64,000 nucleotides of DNA from Cryptococcus deneoformans JEC21. Its lineage: Eukaryota > Basidiomycota > Tremellomycetes > Tremellales > Cryptococcaceae. The first letter of the stretch is position 1, and each line of letters starts with the position of its first letter. The stretch spans positions 336,781 to 400,780 of the forward strand of contig NC_006679.1 in the NCBI RefSeq assembly GCF_000091045.1. Direction: 5' to 3'. Position numbers and translations under genes: made by a program. Below the pieces are notes generated by a model. It saw nothing but the letters and a program-made list of their open reading frames with translations. It made no database searches and was not told the origin of the DNA. Shown here one piece after another: positions 45,463 to 56,400 of the stretch.

Positions 45463-46324
45463 TCATAAGGTAATGGAAGGAATCGGTGGTTGTAACAGGG
45501 TGAGAAAATGCTGCTACATGGGATGCTTGCTCCCCTCTGTATGAAGGCGCTACGTTAGTGAGAGTCTGTGGGACCGGAGGGGAGCGTATCGCAGGGTCGG
45601 GCGCAACTGTCGCTCCTAAAGAATCCATGAAGGCTCAAAGCTGTTGTCTAACCACTCATGTGAACTAGAGCGACCTTAGGTCCTCTTTTTCTGACTTTAT
45701 CGACATGAAATTAGCGTCCAAGTCCAGAGGAGACTAACTGCAATATATAAATGTGTAATGTTTACACCATTCCTGCTGGGGGTTCGGTGTTCTTGTTGCG
45801 ACGACAATGTTGAACGGTGTGATATTGGTGGAAGGTACAGAACCCAAAATGGATGCCTTCGTTGCTGGCTGACATGGGTGTTAGATGCTAGATGTTGTAG
45901 ATACTGAGATGTGAAGTAAGAATGTAAATGAGGAAATGGGCTATACGTACCTAGGTAATGTTGGGGACGCACGTAATCAGTCCCGCTACGTATCACGCGG
46001 TAATAAGATGCTGCTCAGGATTTCGATATACGAGCGAGAATCCTGCTTTTCGAAATACGAGAATCTACTTTTAGCATCTCCTTGAATTATTGGAGGGATT
46101 ACATTACGTATTTTAAAGTTCAGGTTTCCCAAGTCCCAACAAATCTATCGGAAGTAATCTTCTACTACTTTTTCACCAGACGCTACCCCTCTTAATATCA
46201 AAATCCATTTAACATGTCACACGGCGAGAATAGTTATACAAATATCATTAGAGATCACGAAACTAATTAAACACGATAAAAGCCAGCCTGAACCCAAGGC
46301 GACAATGACAGGTGTTTAAGCCAT

Positions 46325-48533
46325 TTAAGCCATTTCCTTGTGCTGAACCTCAGACTTCTCAATGTGTGAAAGCTCAGGCTTGTCCAAGAACTGTCTATGT
46401 ACATCGGTGTTGTTCTCAAACAACTCGGTAGGAGCAACTTCGCCCCCGCCTCGCTCGATAGCGACCTTGGCCTTTTCGAAATGGGATCCGTCCGCCTCGG
46501 GACCGAGGAAAACGACAATGATACCAAAGGCAATGACAGCACCGATGAGGATACCGTTGATAGCAGCGTAGTCTGGGATGTCGGTACCGGCCAGCTTGAG
46601 GGATTTACCAGCATCGGCTTCGATTTGAGCAGAACCTGCAGAGGCCATGTTACCAAGCTAATGGTTGGTGTAAGTCTTCTCTCTCAAGGCCACAAAAATA
46701 ATCAGACAACTTACTTGGTAGCAGAGACCACCGAAGAGAGCACGGAAAGCTGGAGGAGCAATTTCGCCGAGGTAAACAGGGACAACACCCCAAGCTACGA
46801 TATTCGTCAGTATAGGATTTCACAATCAACGCAGTCAAGTCAACATGCCTCCCTGGACACCACTTTGAATGAAGCTGGGGAAGGAGATACTGTCAGCCGC
46901 CATGATCTGCGAGACCAGACGGTCTCTACTTACAAACCACCAGCAGCAAGTCCAGCGAAGCTATCGGGAAGAATCCAAAGAGGAATCCAGCAAGCCTAGG
47001 AGTTTATGAGCACGTATTAGCGAACAGTAAATGAAGCAAGTGTGCACTTACCGTGTAAATACAACACACCAAGATTGCGAACCGCCTGCCTACAAATTGA
47101 GAGACGTGACCAGCAATAGTACCACCGACGATAGCGCCACAGCTATACAGCTTGTTAGCAGAAAGGAAAGTACAACGGGCTGCAAAACTCACTTAGAGAT
47201 GATAGTAGCCTTGGAGGCGAGAGAACTGGAAAGACCTTTAGTGGTCTTAAGGTAAGTCGGGTAAAGGTCCTGACTACCGTGGGAGAAGAAGTTCTGATCT
47301 AAATGTTAGTTGTTAAGACTGTGGTATACCACCAAGAGACTGACGAAGAAAGTCATAAGGCAGACAGCCCATATCCATCGAAGCCCTGCCGCGAACTATC
47401 AGATCCTTCCCTCCAGTTTTCTTGGAAAATCTTACAGTTAGTTCTGAACATGTTGCCCAATTCTCGGATAAAATTCTTAGAGGCCTGTTTGCTGGAAATA
47501 CCCTTCGCCTTGGCTTCTTCTCGAGCGACAATGAATTGTCGGGATTCCGGGAGACAAGCCCTGACAATAGCGGCTAGCAGAGAGAAACCGGCACCGAAGA
47601 AATAGATCGCTCGCCAACCGTACTTGCTCTGCTGAACGACAGTCAGATTGATGACTGTTAAAGTGGTAAGTCAGCTTAATGAATAAGTGCGAAATAAGAG
47701 TTGACACATACCTGCAGCGAGAAGGTAGCCACAGGAGTAACCCTGCTGGAGAATACCACTGCACAAGCCTCTGGCAATAGGAGGCACATTCTCAAGACCA
47801 CTATACAGAGTCAGTACATCGCTTCAAGAAGGTAATAGAATACTCACGTGGCTGCAGCACACCCCCAGATACCGCCCATAGCAATACCGAACAAACTCCT
47901 GTTTGTCGATCAGCACAGCTCTTACAGCGGAGAAAGGAGCAACTCACCTGACGGCCAAGAATTGCTGGTACGTGTTGACAAACCCAGATCCAAGCTCGAA
48001 TACCATGATCAAAAGGCAGTTGAAAACCAAGGTCCACTTTCGTCCATAACGGTCGGCACAAAGACCAATGATAACGGCACCCAATGAACGAAATAGAAGG
48101 GTAAGAGTGATGGCAGTAGTAATGGAGCTGGGAGAGACATCGAATTGCTCTGCTAAGGAGTCAAGGGTGAGGGAAACACAGAAAAAGTCGTAACCATCAA
48201 TTGTCCATGCGAGCCACCCCTGCGGACAGATCAACTGGGACACTCCTGGCAATGAAATATTGCGCTTACCGAGAAAAACATCAACCATCCAAAAGGGGAA
48301 ACAGCTCGAATGATTTTAAAAGGGTTCTTTGTTTCAGGTTCTTCTCCAGCGACGGGCTGTCGTAGACTGGGAATCATACATCTCAAAAAGGACCTGTCCC
48401 CTCTGTTGGCGTGCCATGCTGCTAATTGATCGCGGATAGAAGAGGAGCGGCGCGCTGGAAGGGCGAATTCAGACTCATCTTCGTGGCGAATCTTTTGCTC
48501 CTGTGCGTGGTGAGGAAGGTGTGAGGTGGACAT
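46325..48533 (-). CDS. Carboxylate/proton MFS transporter, Jen1 (SHS) family, copy B
   Basis: It has the same start (MSTSHLPHHAQEQKIRHEDE), exon layout and signatures as copy A, including the SQD-containing Jen1 motif and FGIIVVFLGPEADGSHFEKA. The tail is intact relative to copy A: PELSHIEKSEVQHKEMA, stop at 46325-46327. Differences from copy A are scattered (V-S-P-S for V-A-P-S in helix 2; altered residues in the middle exon near 47600; different intron near 47300). Both copies appear to encode full transporters, so they may differ in expression or turnover rather than basic function. In Jen1 the cytosolic tail influences ubiquitin-dependent removal, so tail differences could matter; that is inference. 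Confidence 0.88.
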
Positions 48534-49748
48534 GTGGTGATCCTTGATGAACACAAGGCGAAGCAGTTATGAACGGCTATGGCTATTGGCTTAGTTGTAG
48601 GTCGCTAGTGATTAATGGATGGCGTGTAAGTACAAGGCGAAGTATGTGGATCTTTGAAGTGGATAGGTTTATTATACTGCGATTCTTTCTCTGTTCTGTG
48701 CAGACTTCCCTTACGAATGAAGGCAAATGCAATACGAGAGGTTTGTCATACCGTGGGGTCCCAGACGGACTGATCGGGTTTGTTCCTTAGCTTATCTTGC
48801 CTCTTCTTTTTCTTACCTTCGCTCTTCCACCTTGGGCCGCCATACAATATCTGTTAAACAATGAATTATTCATCCCCCGTCTAGCAGCTCTTCTAACCTC
48901 TAACCTCTGGAATTTGACAACGATGCCATACTTAATGTACGGAGCATCATATCTGGGGGGCTGCAAGGAACCAGGCACACAAGCTAGATTATTTAATAAA
49001 GGGGGAACTATTCAGAAGCTCCTAAAATAGGTGATTTTTTGCCTCCGGCAAGGGGATAACCGGAGGGGTTTTGGATGGGTCCCCCATCTCGCCCCACCTC
49101 TGCCGCAGCTTGTTGTTCGATTCCAAATTCCAAAGCCAGATGGAAGAAGGAAGTGACTAGCGCATAAGTCATGGGCGCCAAGCGCTGATCTACTAGCCTT
49201 TTTTGGTGCTATTCGTGGACCCATGATCTGTCCGTGCTTCGGCAGCTACGGCAGCAGGTAAATAGTATATGTTGGTCCCGCAGCTTTCGGTCTGATTGGT
49301 CGGATCGTGCTTGACGGAATCAAAATGTACGCCCTTATCATCGGAAGGTGGCCTTTGTCGCCACCATCAGTCAATTATTAGCAAGCTTATTTGTTAATTA
49401 TAAATGATGATAATTAATAAGGATAACGACGAAGTACGTAAATAGTAGCCAGCAGTACGAGTACTGCGTGGTCGTATTATTTCTCCGCATGCAAAAAAGT
49501 ACAAGACCTGAAGGACGCCGCCAGCAACAGCGCGGCGTAGCGAGTATTGGACAGATCAACAATCAGTTGGTGGAAGTGTTGTCACATTTTATGTCTACAT
49601 AAGAGATCATGTTGTACACACATCAGATATAGCGTTTGATTCTACAAAAAGCGATAAGTTGTCTATGCAGTAATGCAAGGTATGCTTCTCTTCCTCTTTC
49701 CTTCAGCCACCCATGATTGACAAGATTTCCGGCGAATGACAAGATCGA
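48534..49748. other. Copy B promoter and adjacent spacer
   Basis: About 48534-48985 matches the promoter side of copy A. The rest contains a GC-rich hairpin (49042-49066) and an AT-rich stretch (about 49375-49440). No gene is supported. Confidence 0.5.
49042..49066. repeat. GC-rich inverted repeat
   Basis: CCTCCGG (49042-49048) and CCGGAGG (49060-49066) flank an 11-nt loop and are followed by a GGGG...CCCCC stretch to about 49085. It resembles short palindromic GC elements dispersed in basidiomycete genomes. It lies just outside the right end of the transporter duplication. Confidence 0.6.
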
Positions 49749-52443
49749 TCAATCAACCCAGCTCACATTAGGCCTCTCCCAGTCGACACCCTGTATAACC
49801 CCTCCCCATCGACCTTCCATCCAAGTTCCAAATTTCTGTCTCGACTTATCCGAACCAGAGTCTGCCTGGTCATCATTAATACAGAGCATGGCTACCTCAG
49901 GGGTATTGTCAACCGACTCCAAAGCGGAGGAGAGTTGGTAGAATGAGTGAACAGGGGTAAAGCGAGATGGTGTAGAGCCTATGATTTATGATTAGCGAAA
50001 CCAACTCTAGGAGCGAACAAGATGACACACCATAGACGTAATTATATCGTGACAATAATTTTATACACCAAGCCCTCAAACTAACTCCACCATCTTCCCT
50101 GGCCTCAAAACCATCCCAAACATCTTGTCCGGCCTTTACATTCGCTCTCAAACTGAAGTCTCCATCCTTCCATGAACTAACTAATGGAAGTGTAGGTTCA
50201 CTCCTCTTCCACATGCCCTTCTCTTCTTCCTGTTCTGGGTAGAATACCTGATCCTCCTCAGGAAGAAATGCTGAGAGACCGCGTCTACCGGAAGCTTTAA
50301 TTAAAGCAGTGATGAGGCAATCGCCACATTCAGGACGTTCGAAGGCAAGACGCGTGAACATACTGGAAGCTGAGAAAGAAGTCGATGAGTCGAAAAAGTT
50401 GGCAGGTAGACAGGTGCTGAAATGGAAGGTGCATTGAGCTCCTGACGCGGGGTCGTCGGGCGATGATGAGAGATGTCCATCCATAGAAGCTTGTACAATC
50501 GTCAGCTTCGAGCGATATTTGTGATACCGTACTCACAAAAATGATAATCAGTAGCTTTCGGTCCTTCCCAACCAGCAGCCTCCGTCAGGGCGTCCAGATC
50601 ACTCAAGGTTGATCTAGTTCCCCTTGTAATTTCCGCCTTTTCAATCTCCTCTCCTTGGCTGGAAGTCATTCCCAAGACCTTTTTCATCTCTCTCTTTTCA
50701 TTTTCTTCCCAAACATCCTCCTCGCGGCCCAGCTTTGCTACAATCCAACTCCAAAGAAGTGCTTCTCTCCATCTCTCTACTCTCAGATGGGTTATCAACC
50801 ACGCCATCTCCACATCACCTTCACCACGCTTGCTCTCTCTGAACCCCCTGGTGCTCGCTGTGCTAAGTTGGGGGGACCACATGATACTGGCTTCATGCAA
50901 AATAGTTCTTGATTGGGTTTTTGGGAGATGGTGCATGTAGAAGCGCTTGTGGGCCGAAAAGCGGGCGGATAGCAGCTGGTTAGCGTGTTGAAGAGCACCC
51001 CACTCTCCTGGGTCAGAAAGCTGGTCCGGAGTCATGACTTCAGGTACGAGTAACCCGGGATCAAAACGGACGAGGTTCCCAGCTAGAGGATGTCGGAAGT
51101 CAGAAGTTGAGAGTGGTCGCTAGACGTATGTCAATGACACGATGGAAACACACAGGCTGGAATACTCACTAGGAGGAACATGTCATCATTGAAGGAGACA
51201 CTGGAAGACTCTTTGTCAGTTTGATCCCAAATAAGCAGCGATCGGAAACTTACTAGTTCTCAGACAAGCCTTCGACCCATGCCAGACGCTGCTCGATGCC
51301 AAACGAATTGAAACTAGGAAGGGACTCGTTTCTCCACGCTTCCTCACTTTGCCATTTATTCCAGGTCTGGGTACCTTTCTCATCCTCCGCCCGTTCGTTC
51401 CTGGGCACTGACCTTCCCAGGTCCACAACTCCTCCGTCTTTGGGTAGTTGGAAGATTTCGGAATGAAAGTGCCACTTTAGTCTCCCCTCTCTTTTCTGGC
51501 TGTCCCAATCCAACCATTCCGCAATTTGCCCTATTCTCCATTTCCCAGCTTCCACTTGAAGCTCAGTGTCTTCCTCTCGTACTGGCCAGTCGGCGGTCAC
51601 AACATGTACCCGACCAGCTTCGTCACCCAAGGCCTTTACACCGGATCGCACCGCGGCTCGAAGCTCGCCGTTATCTCTCCAGTGACGTGATCTGCCGGAT
51701 CCTTTGCCGACCTTGACATCTTCCAAGACCGCGCGCGCCTCCATCTCTCGGAACCAATACGGAGACGAGGCATTCACGAATAGATATACGAGGTCAAGAG
51801 GGCGTTGCGGAGGTACATTGGACGGCGAAACTGAAGACGGTAATCGACCGGAGGAGAAGTATTGTGAAAGCATTGAATAGGGTAATCGGTCATGCAGTGG
51901 TTCAAGTAATGCAATCGACGGCGCTTCATGAGCGGGAATCACAATATGCGTGGGATCGGATTTGAGACTCTTAGCCATGAATTTCCATGACTGAGAATCG
52001 GCACTTTCGTTGTCTAGGGGGTCTGATAGGCTCAGATTTGCAGCATTTGGCGCCGGGGAAAAGGATTCGTAAGGTATGGATTCACCCAAAAACAGATACG
52101 CGGTCACAAGTATACCGATTATGGTGAAGGCGCCGAATGACAGAATCATTGGGCGGAGGCGCCTGACGGGCCTCTCGGACAGTGCCCAATGACCCGATTT
52201 CTTGCCTTTCCCAAATGGTAGAAGATGGTATGGTAGTAAGCTGTGGGACTCTTCCTCGGAAGAAGAGTCAAACTCAGACAGCTCATAATCTTCTCTGTCT
52301 TGTTTTCGCTCCCGTAATGATTCGGGGTCGTGTGACCGTTCTTTGTCCTCAAAATGGGATATCAGGCGGCCAGCGCTAGAAATCTCGGGAGTAGATGAAG
52401 ATGACTCTCCCATGGTATCGCGGGAACTGCTTGACTGCGACAT
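49749..52443 (-). CDS. Stealth-family type II membrane phosphotransferase (Xpt1-like)
   Basis: ATG 52443 (MSQSSSSRDTMGESSSS) leads a cytosolic serine/acidic segment of about 95 residues, then one membrane helix (MILSFGAFTIIGILVTAYLF), giving a Golgi-type type II topology. The lumenal part has the Stealth conserved regions: LDLVYLFVNASSPYWFREME, DNGELRAAVRSGVKALGDEA, then across an intron LVSFNDDMFLLRPL, and a later cysteine-containing region. Introns lie near 51252-51195, 50533-50487 and 50030-49990; the end is ERPNVSWVD. Stealth proteins transfer sugar-phosphate groups. Cryptococcus has a known xylosylphosphotransferase, Xpt1, which adds xylose-phosphate to O-glycans and belongs to this family. 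This gene is a candidate for Xpt1 or a relative; I cannot separate the two. Confidence 0.75.
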
Positions 52444-53468
52444 TCTTGAATTGGGTCTTGGATGTTTGTCGGCACACCCGCTCGAAAAAGAAAGGCTAAT
52501 GTTGTGGTCGAGTTCTACAAGAGTTCAGGAGGGAGATCTAGCGGCTGTCTCTTGACGTCAAAGGGGGATTTGACAGGGAAGACACCTTTCCTGAAAGGAA
52601 GTCTCAATGGGAAGAGAAGTATGATGAGGTTGTAAATATACACAGTCACAAGATGGTCTCGTGGCTCTGGTCTGTCGATCTACGACTGGTTGCTAGTTGC
52701 TATAGTAGGCTTTGCTGTTTCGCAGCGAAAAAGATGGGACTGCGCATTTCGCTCCTCAGTCCTTCTGCTAATCGGCCGACCGTTACGTATTTATTTAGCC
52801 TCTTTCAAAGAGTCACAATCTACTAATTTCTAATAACGTCTTCTGCATAGGTCGCGGGGTGCTACTGCAAGAGGATAATGGCGATACATTTATACAGAGC
52901 TGTATCACCCTCTGACTCTGCTTGCTACATTCTGCATCTCCAAAACGTCCCTCTTTACAAAAAAAGACTGCAACAAAATCTTGCCGAATGACGACTTGCC
53001 GAGGTTAAAATAGACTGATTGGACCCTGAGATGCATAATTGACGTTTCCAGGCACACTTTGCTTCGCGCAAAGGCAGCAACCGACTTTTCCTTTTTCCTT
53101 ATTAGAAAACGCGACACAAGTAGTAAATAAGTAGTAATAATTATAACGAAATGAGTGAATTGTTCCTGAAAATATCGAAGCCTCAATCACTCACACCTGG
53201 CGCACCATGCATTTTACCGCATTGATCACGCAACTGAGCTTTACGAAGAGACCAAACTGTTACATACATTTATCTATTCATCAACTTATGCTATGGGAAC
53301 TAATTATTGTGATTCTATTATGCAAATTATGGCAATGCCACTGCCGGGAAATGAAGAAAACATTCAAAATCCAAGATCATAATTCACACAGTCTGACGCC
53401 TAAAATGGTTTAGCGTAGGCCACAGAGATACGGATACGGACTCACCCTCAACATCATATCTCATATAA
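52444..53468. promoter_or_regulatory. Promoter of the Stealth-family gene and MDN1 3' flank
   Basis: About 1 kb lies between the start of the Stealth gene (-) and the stop of MDN1 (-). I see no supported ORF or named motif; a TATTTATTTA stretch lies near 52790. Confidence 0.4.
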
Positions 53469-56400
53469 TCATTCCTGAGATTGAGACACTCTTGTCATCC
53501 ACTGCCTCAGTGTATCAGCTAACACTCCGGGCAACGCCTCGACATCCCTGAGCACCACGTAGAACTCAAAGGGGAAAGTGTCGAGGTATCGCTGCATCTC
53601 GAGCTTCATCTCGCCATTGACGTTCTTGTACTCGACCGTTTGCATGGATAGGATGCTTGGTCGCGAAGCGGAAGCAGTGCCAGCAGGAGCTGTAGAGGGC
53701 GCAGTAGTTTGATGCAAAGAATCGACAATAATAAAGACAATCATGACCCGTTCTTCAAGAGCTCGCCTCAGTAGCCTTTTCAGCCGTGCGTGGTCTTGGC
53801 AGACGCCGTCAGAGATGATGATTTGCAATTGCCACAAGTCAGGCGCGGTAGCACTCATAGCGGCACCATTCCTCGCCTCGCTCAAGTATCCCAGAGTTCT
53901 CTCCACCAGACTAGCCACATCGGTCTTCTGTTGGTCGAACTTGAAGCTCGACATGATTTTGGCGCCGTCAGCATCTGTGAAGCCGCCTTCCTTGAAGGGA
54001 TGCAACATGTCGACAGACTCTCCAAATTTAGCGATACTGACCTGGCCGACTTCGAGTTTATTCATTGCTTGAGAAACAAGGGCAAGGGTTTGGTAAGCGA
54101 GATCGACAGAATGAGATTCGGACATTGATCGAGAGTCGTCAAGACTGAGAAGGACTTGATACTCTCGACGTGAGGGCTTTGTGCGACGAAGCCAGATCTT
54201 GTCCTTGGTGTACTCGGATGCGATATACGGGATGATCTTGCGCATATTGAGGCGCTTGCCTGTTCGAAAGTCACCTTGAAGACGAGTGGCAAGTGTGGGT
54301 TCGAGAATGAGACGGAGCTGTTCGCAAAGAGCATACGATAGGTCGCTCGTCATAGTAGCGTAACGACGCCAAAGATCTTCAGCAGCAGCCACTTCATTGG
54401 TAATGGGAGCAGGGTCGAGAATATTGAGATCAGGCTCATCGACATTGTCATCGGCGGGTATCTCTCCTCGCTCAACACCCCCCTCGACTTCTTCATCGAC
54501 GTCCATTCCGTCGTCTACAACTTCGCCAGCAGGCTTGCCACTAATGTCTGCCTGAGTCAAAGCCTTTTCAGTCTGTTCCTTCTCATTATCAGATTCCCCT
54601 CGAGTCTGGTGGCTGGAATCTGCCGGCTTGTGGTCTCTGGCTTCTGTTTCGACGTCCTTCTCTTCGGGACCATCTTCCATCGCTTGTCTTTCCTCTCCTG
54701 TCTCTTCCTCATCCACGATCTTCAAATCTTCCAGCTTCTGTCTCTCTTCATCGCCGGCTTTACCAAGGGCCTGCTGGTCGTCTTCCTTCGCTTCATCCTC
54801 TTTGACGTATTCAACTTGACCAGAAGTTTCTTCGGGAGCCCGTTGGTTGTCTGAGGGTTGCTCTTCTCGTTCTTGTTGAGAAAGGATCTCGTCATGTCGA
54901 CGTCGGATTTCCTGAAGGATATCGCCAAGACTACGTGACAACTGTGGTTGAGATTGATTATCGCTAGGAAGAGGGGCGCCAGCAGAATCCACAGGTCCGT
55001 CAGCTTGTTGCTGATCAGAAGTGGAGGTCTGCTGCTGTTGAGATTGGGGAGCAGCTCTGGGAAACATCGTTAGAAGACGTATGTCGCCGAATGAAGAGAC
55101 TTGACTCACCCGTCCTGGCCTTGCGCATCTGCCCCGATCTCCTCTGTTTCTCCTTCTTCCTCCTTCTTCTCCTCTTTCTGTCTATCACTGTCCCCTTCTA
55201 AACCACCGCCAACACCTTTACCAACTTCAGACTCTTGGGCCTGTTCGTTGGCAGCTGAAAGGTCGGCGTCTTGGCCCATCTGTGCTTCCTCCTCTGTCTC
55301 ATCTTCACCATGAGCAGTTGCGGCAGGAGCTTCTTCGACCTCTTCTCCTTCATCCTCATTCGTTCTATCGATTTCCTCTCCTTCCCTGTCTTCGTCATTC
55401 TCCTCATCGCCATCGATTGACATGCCCATATCATCATCAAGAATTTCCTCTTGGTCTTGACCGTCTTCTAGACCGTCGTCGTCGAGGTTTAGGTCTTCAG
55501 GCAAGTCAAGTGTATCGCCTTCTGGCACTGAGGCTTCTTGCTGATCCTGACCAACGGGTTGCTCCTCCCCTTCTTCATTGCGTTCTTCACCCATGACTTC
55601 TTCATCCTCGAGCTCTTCCCCCTCTTTCCCTTCTTCTCCACCTTCATCTTGCTTTTGCCCGCTCTGGTCTTCCTCTTGCGCTTCCTCTCCTTGCTTCTGT
55701 TTCTCATTGTCCTTCTTTTCCTTTTTCTCGTCTTCCTTCCCTGTCATTTCAGACTCTCCTTCTCGGTCTTGGGTCTGTTGGTCCATCAGCTCATCACTCT
55801 CCTTCTTTTCTTCCTCCTTTTGTTCCTCTCCCCAGAACTTCTCATCGACTGCTCCAGGGTCTAAGGGGTCCACGTCCCCGACGTGCTCGTCATGATCTTC
55901 TTCCTCCTCTTCTTCATCGCCACTTCCTTCCTCCTTTTCTTTACCTTCACCCATCTCACCCTTGAAATCTTCGTCCATACTGAAAGCATCATCTTCTTCG
56001 CCACCTTGTTCTTCCTGCTCTTCTTCCTCTTCACCCTGAAGACCCTCCACTTGAGACTCCTCCTTGATCTCCTGGCTTACATTCTTTTCACCCGTACCGG
56101 CACCCATTCCAGTACCCTCAACCATATCTCCATCCTCTCCTTCACCGCTGTCACCTTCTTCTTGTGGTTTGCAGAAACCTTTTTGAGAAAGGTCGAGCAC
56201 AACCCGCCCAACAACGTAGCACAACTTATATGTCGCTTTGACCGTGTGGATATGCGCACTGATGGACTGAATGTAAGTTTGGATGAAGATTTCGAGGAAA
56301 GGAACAATTCGAGAAAGGCAATTAGGAACAAAAGGTGAAGTCGTGGAGGCGAGTGCGGTGGTGAAAGAAGAAAGACGTTCGATAACATCGACGATGCGTA

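Larger units (their letters stand above)
43475..46324. other. Copy A promoter, duplication junction and about 2 kb of extra DNA
   Basis: About 43475-43930 is the copy A promoter, similar to 48534-48985 upstream of copy B. About 43940-44150 resembles 40940-41150 and so starts the next unit. Similarity to the DNA left of copy A resumes only near 46200 (shared TAATTAAACACG before the stop codon). The DNA between (about 44160-46200) is absent from the left unit and holds the low-confidence ORFs listed separately. Confidence 0.6.

Noticed and set aside
45428..45628. Minus-strand ORF MDSLGATVAPDPAIRS
   Set aside because: It has an ATG and reasonable composition, but no continuing exon could be defined; noted only as a competitor to the plus-strand membrane ORF.
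53207..53413. 68-codon plus-strand ORF between MDN1 and the Stealth-family gene
   Set aside because: No protein-like pattern or promoter support; short ORFs of this size are expected by chance.
54609..56338. Several plus-strand leucine/serine/phenylalanine-rich ORFs
   Set aside because: They are the complement of the Asp/Glu-rich coding region of MDN1.
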